From the NCBI GenBank assembly GCA_963700925.1, contig OY969553.1:124001-188000 (forward strand): DNA of 64,000 nucleotides, written 5' to 3'. A model generated the notes under the pieces. It saw only the letters and a program-made list of their open reading frames with translations. It did not search any database and had not been told where the DNA came from. Position numbers and translations under genes: made by a program. Positions 37,503-46,068 of this stretch are shown here, one piece after another; within the stretch, counting starts at the first letter, position 1; each line of letters starts with the position of its first letter. This DNA is from CAWJMD01 sp963700925 (lineage in GTDB: Bacteria; Actinomycetota; Actinomycetes; Actinomycetales; CAWJMD01).

Positions 37503-38471
37503 TCACATGGCCTGGTCGAACCGGGTCAGCACCGTGCAGTTCGGGCCGCACGCCCGCAGGGTGCCCGTCCACCCGCGCTTTCGCAGTGCCCGTACGACCT
37601 GGCTCGCCGTCCGGCAGGAGCCGCCGACGACGTGGCGCCAGCGATAGCGCAGCGTCGTCTCCTCGACGTCGATCACGACATCGTTGTCGCGCCAGGTGTC
37701 CTCGTCGGTTCGTCCACCGGGATGGGCCAGCTCGCCGTCGAGCTCGACGCGCAGCCGATAGCGCTTGTGTCGGCGATCGGCTCGGATCCACCGGCCTCCG
37801 ACCTTCTGCCGCGACTGCAGCTCGAAACGCGGTAGCCCGTGGTCTCGTTCGACCCGGTGGTGGTAGTGCCACTCCAGGGTCGACTCGACGCCCGCGTCGG
37901 CGTCTGCCAGCACGTCACGAACCAGGCCACGCCAACGGTGAGCCGGGAGGCCCTCCAGCAGGTCGAGCACGGCGTCGGGATGCATTCCGCACCGAACGCC
38001 GACCGTGACGACGGAGACGACGGCGTCCGCGGTTAGGCAGCGCGTCACCAGGTCGAGAACAGTCGGGGCGACGCGCATGCGGGGCGGGTCGTCGAGCACC
38101 CGGTCGCGCAGGATGTGTTTGCGGGCGTGTACGCGCACTCCTGGCTGGTTGCGCACGCGTCGGGTGGCGGGCACGCAGACATCCACCGTGGCAGGCGGTT
38201 TCGGCACCAGCCCGATCTGGTGGCCCGCGGCCTCGAACGCGAGTACCGCACCCGGCCCGGCGTAGAGGAGGGCAGCCCAGGCCCGCGTGCGCCACGGCAT
38301 CGGCCCCGTGAAGGTGACGTACACACCCGGGTGCGCGCGTCGCCACTGCCGTCGGCCGACGCGGCCGCGCAACCACGTCGGTGTGCCGCCGGCGGCGAGC
38401 ACCTGGGGACGGGTCAGGCAGCCACCCTGCCTGCGGGCCAACCGGTTGAGAGCTGCAACGTCGAAGGGCAT
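37503..38471 (-). CDS. AbiEi-like winged-helix plus DUF559/Vsr-like nuclease-fold protein
   Basis: The 322-residue protein has an N-terminal AbiEi-type winged helix at about 5-65 (LARRQGGCLTRPQVLAAGG, then WRRAHPGVYVTFTG). A middle domain follows. The C-terminal part at about 225-310 has the ESTLEWHYHH, RYRLRVELDGE and NDVVIDVEETTLRYRWRHV series typical of DUF559/Vsr-like endonuclease folds (acidic residues in an E...ELDGE arrangement). Related proteins are common and multicopy in actinobacteria; their function is unknown. No AbiEii toxin partner is next to it. Palindromic repeats lie on both sides. ATG 38471 was chosen because similarity begins there. Confidence 0.75.
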   Translation of the reverse strand: MPFDVAALNRLARRQGGCLTRPQVLAAGGTPTWLRGRVGRRQWRRAHPGVYVTFTGPMPWRTRAWAALLYAGPGAVLAFEAAGHQIGLVPKPPATVDVCVPATRRVRNQPGVRVHARKHILRDRVLDDPPRMRVAPTVLDLVTRCLTADAVVSVVTVGVRCGMHPDAVLDLLEGLPAHRWRGLVRDVLADADAGVESTLEWHYHHRVERDHGLPRFELQSRQKVGGRWIRADRRHKRYRLRVELDGELAHPGGRTDEDTWRDNDVVIDVEETTLRYRWRHVVGGSCRTASQVVRALRKRGWTGTLRACGPNCTVLTRFDQAM

Positions 38472-38563
38472 GGCCAGAGCGTGACGCCGCGCGACCCGAG
38501 TCGTGCCACGGTGGGCGGCGCCTGTGGACAACGTGCGACTCGGCGGCCCTGTGGACGGCGACA

Positions 38564-38604
38564 CGCGAAGACTTCGGCGTCGGCGTGACGCCAAAGTCTT
38601 CGCG
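38564..38604. repeat. palindromic repeat, family B copy 2
   Basis: Arms of 18 bases (38564-38581, 38587-38604) starting CGCGAAGACTT pair with a single mismatch around loop GGCGT. It lies upstream of the AbiEi-like gene, about 90 bases from its start codon. Confidence 0.85.
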
Positions 38605-38647
38605 GCTCAGCCGGGGTCGACCTGCTCAGCGCTCTGCATTGTGACGG

Positions 38648-38686
38648 GCGAAGAGTTCGGCGTCGCCATGACGCCAAAGTCTTCGC
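38648..38686. repeat. palindromic repeat, family B copy 3
   Basis: Arms 38648-38664 and 38670-38686 (17 bases, starting GCGAAGAG) pair with two mismatches around loop GCCAT. The right arm is identical to that of copy 2. It lies 31 bases past the pyrF stop and may terminate the pyr operon. Confidence 0.85.
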
Positions 38687-38716
38687 GAGCCATCGCTAAG
38701 CGCAGCGCCCGGTGGT

Positions 38717-39625
38717 TCAGACAGCCAACGCGGCGGCGCACTCGTCGGCCGAGCGGCGTGCGGCGTCACGCAAGCCCTTCAAATCAGGCCCGGCGCTCAG
38801 CACCTCTCGGCTCGAGGCCGCCAGCACGTTGCGCCGCGCGGCCCCGAAGACCTGGCGCAGGTCGGCGGCGGTGGCTCCCTGGGCACCGATGCCGGGCGCC
38901 AGCAGTGGCCCGCAGGCGGCCGCGAGGTCGATGCCGAGGTCCTGCACGGCGGCGCCAACGGTGGCTCCGACGACCAGCCCGACGCTGCCCAGCGCATCGG
39001 GATTCGCGTCGAGATCCCTTCGCGCCGCGGCGTTCTCGGCGGCGACCGCGTCCACCATGGAGGCAGCGACCGCACGTCCGTCAGGCCCGATAGCCCTCTG
39101 CACCTGCGCGCCCTCCGGGTTCGACGTCAGCCCGAGGACGAAGACCCCGCGTCCGGTCATCTTGGCAAGGTCGAGCAGCGGACGCAGCGAGCCGAAGCCC
39201 AGGTACGGGCTGGCCGTGACGGCGTCGCCGGCGAGGGTCGAGCCGTGCCCCGCGTAGGCGTCGGCGTAGGCGTCCATGGTCGAGCCGATGTCGCCCCGCT
39301 TCGCGTCGACCAGGCACAGCGTGCCCGTGGCCTTGAGGTCGCCGACGACCTTCTCGAGGACGGCGACGCCGCGGGAGCCGTGGCGCTCGAAGAAGGCGGA
39401 CTGCGGCTTGACCACCGCGACGTGACCGGCCAGTGCCTCCACGGCGCGGAGGGCGAACGTCTCCAGGCCGTTGGCGTCGTCCGCGAGCCCCCAGGCGTGC
39501 AGCAGGTGGGGATGAGGGTCGATGCCGACACACAGGGGTCCGTGCTCGCGCACCGCCACCCTGAGCCGGGTGCCGAACGGGACCGGGGCGTGCGTCTGCG
39601 CTTCTGCGCCCGTGAGTTCCACCAT
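38717..39625 (-). CDS. pyrF: orotidine 5'-phosphate decarboxylase (type 2)
   Basis: The 302-residue enzyme completes UMP synthesis. The catalytic motif is LVDAKRGDIGSTMDAY, and PLCVGIDPHPHLL lies near the N-terminus, both of the longer type 2 family used by actinobacteria. ATG 39625 shares its first base with the pyrD stop (TGATG) and follows GGAGG by 5 bases. The adjacent GTG is too close to that ribosome site. It is the last gene of the pyr operon; hairpin elements follow. Confidence 0.97.
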   Translation of the reverse strand: MVELTGAEAQTHAPVPFGTRLRVAVREHGPLCVGIDPHPHLLHAWGLADDANGLETFALRAVEALAGHVAVVKPQSAFFERHGSRGVAVLEKVVGDLKATGTLCLVDAKRGDIGSTMDAYADAYAGHGSTLAGDAVTASPYLGFGSLRPLLDLAKMTGRGVFVLGLTSNPEGAQVQRAIGPDGRAVAASMVDAVAAENAAARRDLDANPDALGSVGLVVGATVGAAVQDLGIDLAAACGPLLAPGIGAQGATAADLRQVFGAARRNVLAASSREVLSAGPDLKGLRDAARRSADECAAALAV

Positions 39626-40626
39626 CACGTCCTCCTCGGGGTGTGAGCGATGCCGACGACATCGGCGACTCGCTGGATACCGCGCTGGCTCAGGGCGTCA
39701 GCGAGCTCGGCCGCGATGCGTGCGGGGGCGGACGGGTCGTTGAAGATCACGGTGCCGACTTGTACAGCGGTCGCGCCTGCGGCGAGGAACTGCAGCGCGT
39801 CGAGGCCGGTGCGGATACCCCCGATCCCGACGATGGGCACCTCCGGCAGCTCGCCCGAGCGCATCGCGGCGGCGATCTGCCAGACCGCGCGGACAGCGAC
39901 GGCACGGATCGCAGGACCCGACAGTCCCCCGGTGGTACCGGCTAGCACCGGGCGCAGCGTGTCGGTGTCGACGGCCAGACCGAGCAGCGTGTTGATCGCG
40001 CTCAGGCCGTGCGCGCCACCCTCGATGCAGGCACGGGCCACGGCCACGATGTCGGTCACGTCGGGCGACAGCTTCGCCAGCACCGGCACGCCGGCCGGCG
40101 TCCGCTCGACGACGGCCGACAGCACATCTCGGGACGCGGACGGGTCGCACGCGAAGACCAGCCCGCGGTTGGCGACGTTGGGGCAGGAGATGTTGACCTC
40201 GACGGCGGCGACCCCCTCCTCGTCGGCGAGACGACTCGCCAGCTGCGCGTACTCGTCGACGCTGCCTCCCGCGATCGACACCACGGCGGTCGCTCCCTGC
40301 TCGCGCAACCACCGAAGATCGTTCTCGCAGAAGGCATCGATGCCCGGACCCTGGAGGCCGATGGAGTTCAGCATTCCCGACGGGGTCTCTGCCATGCGTG
40401 GGGTCGGACGGCCCGACCGCGGCTGCAGCATCACCGACTTGGTGACGACCGCCCCGAGCCCGGCGACGTCCATGAAGGGCGCCAGCTCACGCCCGGCCGC
40501 CGCACAGCCCGACGCGGTCATCACGGGATTGCGCAGGGGCAGGCCGGCCAGCGTCGTCGAGAGGTCTGCCGGCTCGGCCGCAGGCGGCGGCCCGGGCTCA
40601 CGGGGCGTGGTGGTGCGGATGCTCAC
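39625..40626 (-). CDS. pyrD: dihydroorotate dehydrogenase, class 1B catalytic subunit
   Basis: The 333-residue FMN protein has the class 1 catalytic cysteine in VEVNISCPNVANRG; class 2 enzymes have serine. Other motifs are GMLNSIGLQGPGID, SAINTLLGLAVD and VPIVGIGGIRTGLDALQFL. It works with PyrK, encoded just upstream, and passes electrons to NAD instead of quinone. The GTG start overlaps the pyrK stop. Many actinobacteria use the membrane class 2 enzyme, so this is a lineage marker. Confidence 0.95.
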   Translation of the reverse strand: MSIRTTTPREPGPPPAAEPADLSTTLAGLPLRNPVMTASGCAAAGRELAPFMDVAGLGAVVTKSVMLQPRSGRPTPRMAETPSGMLNSIGLQGPGIDAFCENDLRWLREQGATAVVSIAGGSVDEYAQLASRLADEEGVAAVEVNISCPNVANRGLVFACDPSASRDVLSAVVERTPAGVPVLAKLSPDVTDIVAVARACIEGGAHGLSAINTLLGLAVDTDTLRPVLAGTTGGLSGPAIRAVAVRAVWQIAAAMRSGELPEVPIVGIGGIRTGLDALQFLAAGATAVQVGTVIFNDPSAPARIAAELADALSQRGIQRVADVVGIAHTPRRT

Positions 40627-41528
40627 GAGAACCCTCCGGTCAAGGTGCCCACCGGGGCCGTCGGCGCGGTGACGGAAGGGACGGGAACCGGTGCGCCGTA
40701 AGCGTCGTCGGGTACTCGGGACCCTCCGGTGCCGATCGCGTCCCAGCGCAGGGCGGTGCCGGAGAACACCGGCCCCTCGACGCAGGAGCGCACCATGCGA
40801 GTGACGCCGTCGTCACCCGCCACCGGCAGCACGCAGGTCATGCACACCCCCACGCCGCAGGCCATCGACTCCTCGACGGCGAGCTGGCTGGCCACGCCCC
40901 GGGCGGAGCAGACCTCGTGCACCGCGCGCAGCATCGCCATCGGTCCGCACGCGTAGGCAACCGTGCTGCCGTGGTGCTCGATCAGTGCAGGCATCACGTC
41001 GGTGACGCGTCCGCGCGTGCCCGCAGAGCCGTCGTCGGTGGTCACCGTGACCGAGTCGGCGACCCCGGCGTTCGCGTGCCCGAAGAGACGTGCCTCGTCG
41101 GCTGCCCCCGCCACCAGGTCTACGCGACATCCCTTCTCACGCAACGTCTCCGCGAGCCAGCCGAGCGGAGCCGTGCCGTAGCCACCGCCGACAAGCAACG
41201 TCGACGTGGGCTCGGACGGCACTGCGAAGGGCCGCCCGAGGGGGCCGACGACGTCGAGTACCTCGCCCAGCCGGAGGCCCGCAATCCACCGCGTGCCCCC
41301 GCCATGGGCAGCGACGACGATGTCGACCGTGCCCGCCAGCGCATCGGCGCGGTGCAGCGAGAACGCCCGCCGCAGCAGCAAACTGGACTCCTCGCCGCCG
41401 ACCGCGCAGGCCACGAAGTGCCCCGGTCGCGCGTGGGCCGCGACGTCGGGCGCGTGCAACGTCAGCTGCCGGTAGACGCCGGCTGGCTCGTTCGCCAGCA
41501 CGTCCGCACGAACCTGCACGGGACTCAC
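40623..41528 (-). CDS. pyrK: dihydroorotate dehydrogenase electron-transfer subunit
   Basis: The 301-residue protein has a ferredoxin-reductase-like FAD domain (LLLRRAFSLHRAD), an NAD-binding domain (LLVGGGYGTAPLGWLAE), and a C-terminal [2Fe-2S] loop. The loop ligands are visible in ESMACGVGVCMTCVLPV and VRSCVEGPVF, four cysteines. It forms the class 1B complex with PyrD. The GTG start overlaps the carB stop (GTGA). Confidence 0.94.
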   Translation of the reverse strand: MSPVQVRADVLANEPAGVYRQLTLHAPDVAAHARPGHFVACAVGGEESSLLLRRAFSLHRADALAGTVDIVVAAHGGGTRWIAGLRLGEVLDVVGPLGRPFAVPSEPTSTLLVGGGYGTAPLGWLAETLREKGCRVDLVAGAADEARLFGHANAGVADSVTVTTDDGSAGTRGRVTDVMPALIEHHGSTVAYACGPMAMLRAVHEVCSARGVASQLAVEESMACGVGVCMTCVLPVAGDDGVTRMVRSCVEGPVFSGTALRWDAIGTGGSRVPDDAYGAPVPVPSVTAPTAPVGTLTGGFS

Positions 41529-44500
41529 CGCGCCACCTCGACCTCTCCCGGGCGAACAGCCCGCGATTCGCCCTCGGAAGGGGCCTCATCAGGGCGAAAA
41601 GCCCGCGATTCGCCCTCGAGAGAAGGCGCATGCCCCCAGATCGCGTGCAGTGCGGCGGCGTGCTGCTGCAGCGACCGCACGCGAGGTGCCTGTCCCCCGG
41701 TCGCCTCGATGCCCTGCACGGCGGCCGCGAGCTGCTGGACGGTCGTGATGATCGGACGGTCCATCGCTGTGGTCGCCGCCCGGATCTCGTAGCCGTCTGC
41801 GCGCGCCGACCGGCCCGACGGCGTGTTGACCACCACGTCGACCTCGCCCGCGAGGATGCGGGCGACGATGGTCGGCTCGCCGTCGGCTCCGGTGCCGGTC
41901 GAATGCTTGCGGACCAGGCGGCTGGGAATCCCGTTGCGGCGCAACGTAGCCGCGGTGCCGGCGGTGGCCAGCACCTCGAAACCGAGGTCTACCAGACGCT
42001 TCACCGGGAACAACATGGCCCGCTTGTCGCGGTCGGCGACCGACACGAACACGACGCCACTTGTCGGCAGGCCGCCGTACGCGGCGATCTGCGACTTGGC
42101 GAACGCGCGCGGGAAGTCGGTGTCGATGCCCATCACCTCACCAGTGGAACGCATTTCGGGCCCGAGCACGCTGTCGACCACGAGTCCGTCAGGAGTCAGG
42201 AACCGCTGGAAGGGCAGCACGGCTTCCTTGACCGACACGGGGGCGTCCGCGGGCAGTGCTCCACCATCGCCGTAGGCGGGGAGCATCCCCTCAGCGCGCA
42301 GCTCGGCGATGGTCGCGCCGAGCATCACGCGCGCGCAAGCCTTCGCCATCGGCACGCCGGTGGCCTTCGAGACGAACGGCACGGTGCGCGAGGCGCGCGG
42401 GTTTGCCTCGAGCACGTACAGAACACCTGCGGCCAGGGCGAACTGGACGTTCAGCAGCCCGTGCACTCCGACGCCGCGCGCGATGGCCTCGGTCTGCTCA
42501 CGCACTCGGTCGACCTCGGCCTGGCCCAAGGTGGCCGGAGGCAGCGCGCAGGCCGAGTCGCCGGAGTGGATCCCGGCCTCCTCGATGTGCTCCATCACGC
42601 CGCCGAGGTACAGCTCGGTGCCGTCGTACAGCGCGTCCACGTCGATCTCGATGGCGTCGTCGAGGAACCGGTCGACCAGCACCGGGTGCTCCGGCGTGAT
42701 GCGAACACCCGACCCGGACGCTCGGCCCAGGTAGCCGGCCAGGCTCTCCTCGTCGTACACGATCTCCATGCCTCGTCCGCCGAGCACGTAGCCAGGACGC
42801 ACCAGCACCGGATAGCCGATCTCGTCCGCGATCGCCTTGGCCTCGACGAAGCTCGACGCCGTTCCGTGCTTCGGAGCCGTCAGCCCGGCCTCGGCCAGGA
42901 CACGGCCGAAAGCGCCTCTCTCCTCGGCCAGATGGATGGCGGACGGGCTCGTGCCCACGATCGGCACCCCGGCAGCCTCGAGCCCAGCGGCCAGACCGAG
43001 TGGGGTCTGCCCACCGAGCTGCACGATGACCCCGACCAGCTCGCCGGACGCCTGCTCGGCGTGCACGACCTCCAGCACGTCCTCCAGCGTGAGCGGCTCG
43101 AAGTACAGCCGGTCGGAGGTGTCGTAGTCGGTCGACACGGTCTCGGGGTTGCAGTTGACCATCACCGTCTCGTACCCGACGTCGCGCAGCGCGAAAGCCG
43201 CATGGACGCAGGAGTAGTCGAACTCGACGCCCTGACCGATCCGGTTCGGCCCGGAGCCCAGGATGATCACCTTGCGCCGGTCGCTCGGAGCGACCTCGGT
43301 CTCGGAGTCGTAGCTCGAGTAGTGGTAGGGCGTGAGGGCTGCGAACTCGGCGGCGCAGGTGTCGACCGTCTTGTACACCGGACGGATCCCCAGCGCGTGC
43401 CGCACACCCCGCACGACGTCCTCGGGCATCGAGCGCAGCTGCCCGATCTGACTGTCGGAGAAGCCATGTCGCTTCGCCTCGCGCAGCAGCTCAGGTGTCA
43501 GCTCTGCGGACTCACGGACGGTCGCAGCGACCTCCTCGATCAGGAGCACCTGGTCGAGGAACCACGGGTCGATGCCGGTGGCGTCGTGCACCTGGTCGAC
43601 GCTCGCCCCGGCGCGCAACGCCTGCTGCACCGTGGCGAGCCGTCCGTCGGTCGGCATGCACGCCTTCGCCAACAGCGCATCGACATCCAGGTCCGCGGCT
43701 GACCCGCCCCAGTGGAACGTCGAGCCGGGCGACTCGAGGGACCGCAGCGCCTTCTGCAGCGCCTCGGTGAAGTTGCGCCCGATCGCCATCGCCTCGCCGA
43801 CCGACTTCATCGTCGTCGTGAGGGTGGCGTCGGCGGCAGGGAACTTCTCGAAGGCGAACCGCGGCACCTTCACCACCACGTAGTCGAGGGTCGGCTCGAA
43901 GGAGGCCGGTGTCTCCTGCGTGATGTCGTTCGGGATCTCGTCGAGGGTGTACCCGACGGCCAGCCGAGCGGCGATCTTGGCGATCGGGAAGCCGGTCGCC
44001 TTGGACGCCAGCGCCGAGGAGCGCGACACGCGCGGGTTCATCTCGATGACGATCACGCGACCGTCGACGGGGTTCACGGCAAACTGGATGTTGCAGCCGC
44101 CGGTGTCGACGCCAACCTCGCGGATCACCGCGATGCCGATGTCGCGCAGTCGCTGGAACTCCCTGTCCGTCAACGTCATTGCCGGAGCAACGGTGATCGA
44201 GTCACCGGTGTGAACGCCCATCGGGTCGACGTTCTCGATCGAGCAGACCACTACCACGTTGTCGTTGCGGTCACGCATCAGCTCGAGCTCGTACTCCTTC
44301 CAGCCAAGGATCGACTCCTCGAGCAGCACCTCGGTCGTGGGGCTGGCGTGCAGCCCCGCACCCGCCATGCGGCGCAGCTCGGTCTCGTCGTGCGCGAAGC
44401 CGGATCCGAGCCCACCCATCGTGAAAGACGGACGCACGACGAGCGGGTAGCCCAGCTCGGCCGCGCCGGAGAGGACCTCGCTCATCGAGTGGGCCATCAC

Positions 44501-44938
44501 AGAGCGAGCCGACTCTGCGCCACAACGCTCCACGACGCCCTTGAACGCTTGTCGGTCCTCGCCGAGCTGGATGGCTGCGACGTCGGCGCCGATCAGCTCG
44601 ACGCCGTACATCGCCAGCACGCCGCTCTCGTGCAGCGCGATGGCCGTGTTCAGCGCGGTCTGCCCACCCAAGGTGGGCAGCAGTGCGTCGGGCCGCTCCA
44701 CCGCGATGATCGCCTCGACCACGTCCGGTGTGATCGGCTCGATGTACGTGGCGTCGGCGAACTCGGGGTCGGTCATGATCGTGGCCGGGTTGGAGTTGAC
44801 CAGGACGACCCGCAGCCCCTCCTCGCGCAGCACACGGCACGCCTGGGTGCCCGAGTAGTCGAACTCGCAGGCCTGTCCGATGACGATGGGGCCCGACCCG
44901 ATCACCAGCACGCTGGAGATGTCCTGGCGGCGTGGCAT
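41525..44938 (-). CDS. carB: carbamoyl-phosphate synthase large subunit
   Basis: The 1137-residue protein has the usual duplicated ATP-grasp halves. The first half (about 1-400) begins RRQDISSVLVIGSGPIVIGQ, and the second starts near 550 with KVIILGSGPNRIGQG. An oligomerisation domain lies between them and a MGS-like allosteric domain lies at the end (ATAGTAATLRRNGI). The protein forms carbamoyl phosphate from bicarbonate, ATP and ammonia delivered by CarA. The last 30 or so residues are a repeated EGESRAFRPDEAPS / EGESRAVRPGEV extension coded by a palindromic repeat. ATG 44938 shares a base with the carA stop (TGATG). Confidence 0.98.
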   Translation of the reverse strand: MPRRQDISSVLVIGSGPIVIGQACEFDYSGTQACRVLREEGLRVVLVNSNPATIMTDPEFADATYIEPITPDVVEAIIAVERPDALLPTLGGQTALNTAIALHESGVLAMYGVELIGADVAAIQLGEDRQAFKGVVERCGAESARSVMAHSMSEVLSGAAELGYPLVVRPSFTMGGLGSGFAHDETELRRMAGAGLHASPTTEVLLEESILGWKEYELELMRDRNDNVVVVCSIENVDPMGVHTGDSITVAPAMTLTDREFQRLRDIGIAVIREVGVDTGGCNIQFAVNPVDGRVIVIEMNPRVSRSSALASKATGFPIAKIAARLAVGYTLDEIPNDITQETPASFEPTLDYVVVKVPRFAFEKFPAADATLTTTMKSVGEAMAIGRNFTEALQKALRSLESPGSTFHWGGSAADLDVDALLAKACMPTDGRLATVQQALRAGASVDQVHDATGIDPWFLDQVLLIEEVAATVRESAELTPELLREAKRHGFSDSQIGQLRSMPEDVVRGVRHALGIRPVYKTVDTCAAEFAALTPYHYSSYDSETEVAPSDRRKVIILGSGPNRIGQGVEFDYSCVHAAFALRDVGYETVMVNCNPETVSTDYDTSDRLYFEPLTLEDVLEVVHAEQASGELVGVIVQLGGQTPLGLAAGLEAAGVPIVGTSPSAIHLAEERGAFGRVLAEAGLTAPKHGTASSFVEAKAIADEIGYPVLVRPGYVLGGRGMEIVYDEESLAGYLGRASGSGVRITPEHPVLVDRFLDDAIEIDVDALYDGTELYLGGVMEHIEEAGIHSGDSACALPPATLGQAEVDRVREQTEAIARGVGVHGLLNVQFALAAGVLYVLEANPRASRTVPFVSKATGVPMAKACARVMLGATIAELRAEGMLPAYGDGGALPADAPVSVKEAVLPFQRFLTPDGLVVDSVLGPEMRSTGEVMGIDTDFPRAFAKSQIAAYGGLPTSGVVFVSVADRDKRAMLFPVKRLVDLGFEVLATAGTAATLRRNGIPSRLVRKHSTGTGADGEPTIVARILAGEVDVVVNTPSGRSARADGYEIRAATTAMDRPIITTVQQLAAAVQGIEATGGQAPRVRSLQQHAAALHAIWGHAPSLEGESRAFRPDEAPSEGESRAVRPGEVEVAR
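41550..41616. repeat. tandem palindromic element inside the carB 3' end
   Basis: Two copies, about 42 bases apart, of an imperfect inverted repeat with arms GGGCGAA and TTCGCCC (41550-41573 and 41591-41616). It is in frame with carB and adds residues to the CarB C-terminus. It ends 22 bases before the pyrK start codon. Confidence 0.8.
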
Positions 44939-46068
44939 CAGCGGCTCCCCCCGTCCGTCATCAGGTCGACGAACCTGTCGAACAAGTAGCCGGCGTCGTG
45001 CGGTCCGGCCGCGGCCTCCGGGTGGTACTGCACCGAGAACGCCGGCACGTCAAGGCATCTCAGGCCCTCGACGACGTCGTCGTTGAGGCAGACGTGCGAC
45101 ACCTCGGCGCGACCGTAAGGGGTGTCGAACGGCTCCCCCGGCCCCGCGCCGACGGGACGCGCGACGGCGAACCCGTGGTTGTGTGCGGTCACCTCGACTC
45201 GCCCGGTGACGTGGTCGAGAACCGGCTGGTTGATGCCGCGGTGGCCGTACTTCAGCTTGTAGGTCGACAGGCCGAGCACGCGACCGAGCAGCTGGTTGCC
45301 GAAGCAGATGCCGAAGAACGGGATCCGCCGCTCGAGCACCTCACCCAACAGCCCCACGACGTCGCCCGCGGCTCCCGGGTCACCGGGCCCGTTGGAGAAG
45401 AACACGCCGTCCGGCCCGACGGCCAGCACGTCGTCGATGGACGACGCCGCAGGCAGCACGTGCACCTCGATGCCACGCTCAGCCATCAGGGCCGGGGTCA
45501 TGCCCTTGATCCCCAGGTCGACAGCCGCGACAGTCAGCCGCTTCTGGCCTTGCGGCGCAACGACATACGGCGCGGACGTCGACACCTCACCCGCCAGGTC
45601 TGCCCCGGTCATCGACGGCACAGCGCGCACCACCTCGACGAGACGCTCCACCGGCTCGAGGGCGGCACCGGAGAAGATGCCGACCCGCATGGCCCCGCGC
45701 TCGCGCAGGTGACGGGTCAGAGCGCGGGTGTCGACGCCGCTGATGCCCACCACGCCCTGGGCGGTCAGCTCGTCGGCGAGCCCACGTGTCGAGCGCCAGC
45801 TCGAGGCGCGCCGTGCGGGGTCGCGCACCACGTAGCCCGACACCCAGATGCGCGAGGACTCGTCGTCCTCGTCGTTCCAGCCCGTGTTGCCGACATGCGG
45901 AGCAGTCATCACCACGACCTGGCGGTGGTACGAGGGGTCGGTGAGCGTCTCCTGGTAGCCGGTCATCGCAGTGCAGAACACCGCCTCGCCGACGGTCGAC
46001 CCGCTCGCGCCGTACGGCATGCCCTCGAACGTGCGCCCGTCCTCCAGCACCAGCACCGCGTCAGCCAC
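44938..46068 (-). CDS. carA: carbamoyl-phosphate synthase small subunit
   Basis: The 376-residue glutaminase supplies ammonia to CarB. The N-terminal domain has LEDGRTFEGMPYGASGSTVGE; the class I amidotransferase domain starts near 190 with nucleophile Cys in FFGICFGNQLLGRVLG and the His/Glu of VQYHPEA. GTG 46068 follows GAGGGG by 9 bases and overlaps the upstream membrane-protein gene by 8 bases. The longer open frame is a shadow of that gene. Confidence 0.97.
   Translation of the reverse strand: MADAVLVLEDGRTFEGMPYGASGSTVGEAVFCTAMTGYQETLTDPSYHRQVVVMTAPHVGNTGWNDEDDESSRIWVSGYVVRDPARRASSWRSTRGLADELTAQGVVGISGVDTRALTRHLRERGAMRVGIFSGAALEPVERLVEVVRAVPSMTGADLAGEVSTSAPYVVAPQGQKRLTVAAVDLGIKGMTPALMAERGIEVHVLPAASSIDDVLAVGPDGVFFSNGPGDPGAAGDVVGLLGEVLERRIPFFGICFGNQLLGRVLGLSTYKLKYGHRGINQPVLDHVTGRVEVTAHNHGFAVARPVGAGPGEPFDTPYGRAEVSHVCLNDDVVEGLRCLDVPAFSVQYHPEAAAGPHDAGYLFDRFVDLMTDGGSR

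Noticed and set aside
41090..43702. Open frame of 870 codons on the + strand
   Set aside because: Antisense to carB and pyrK. Composition follows the third-codon GC of the real genes; no motif was seen.
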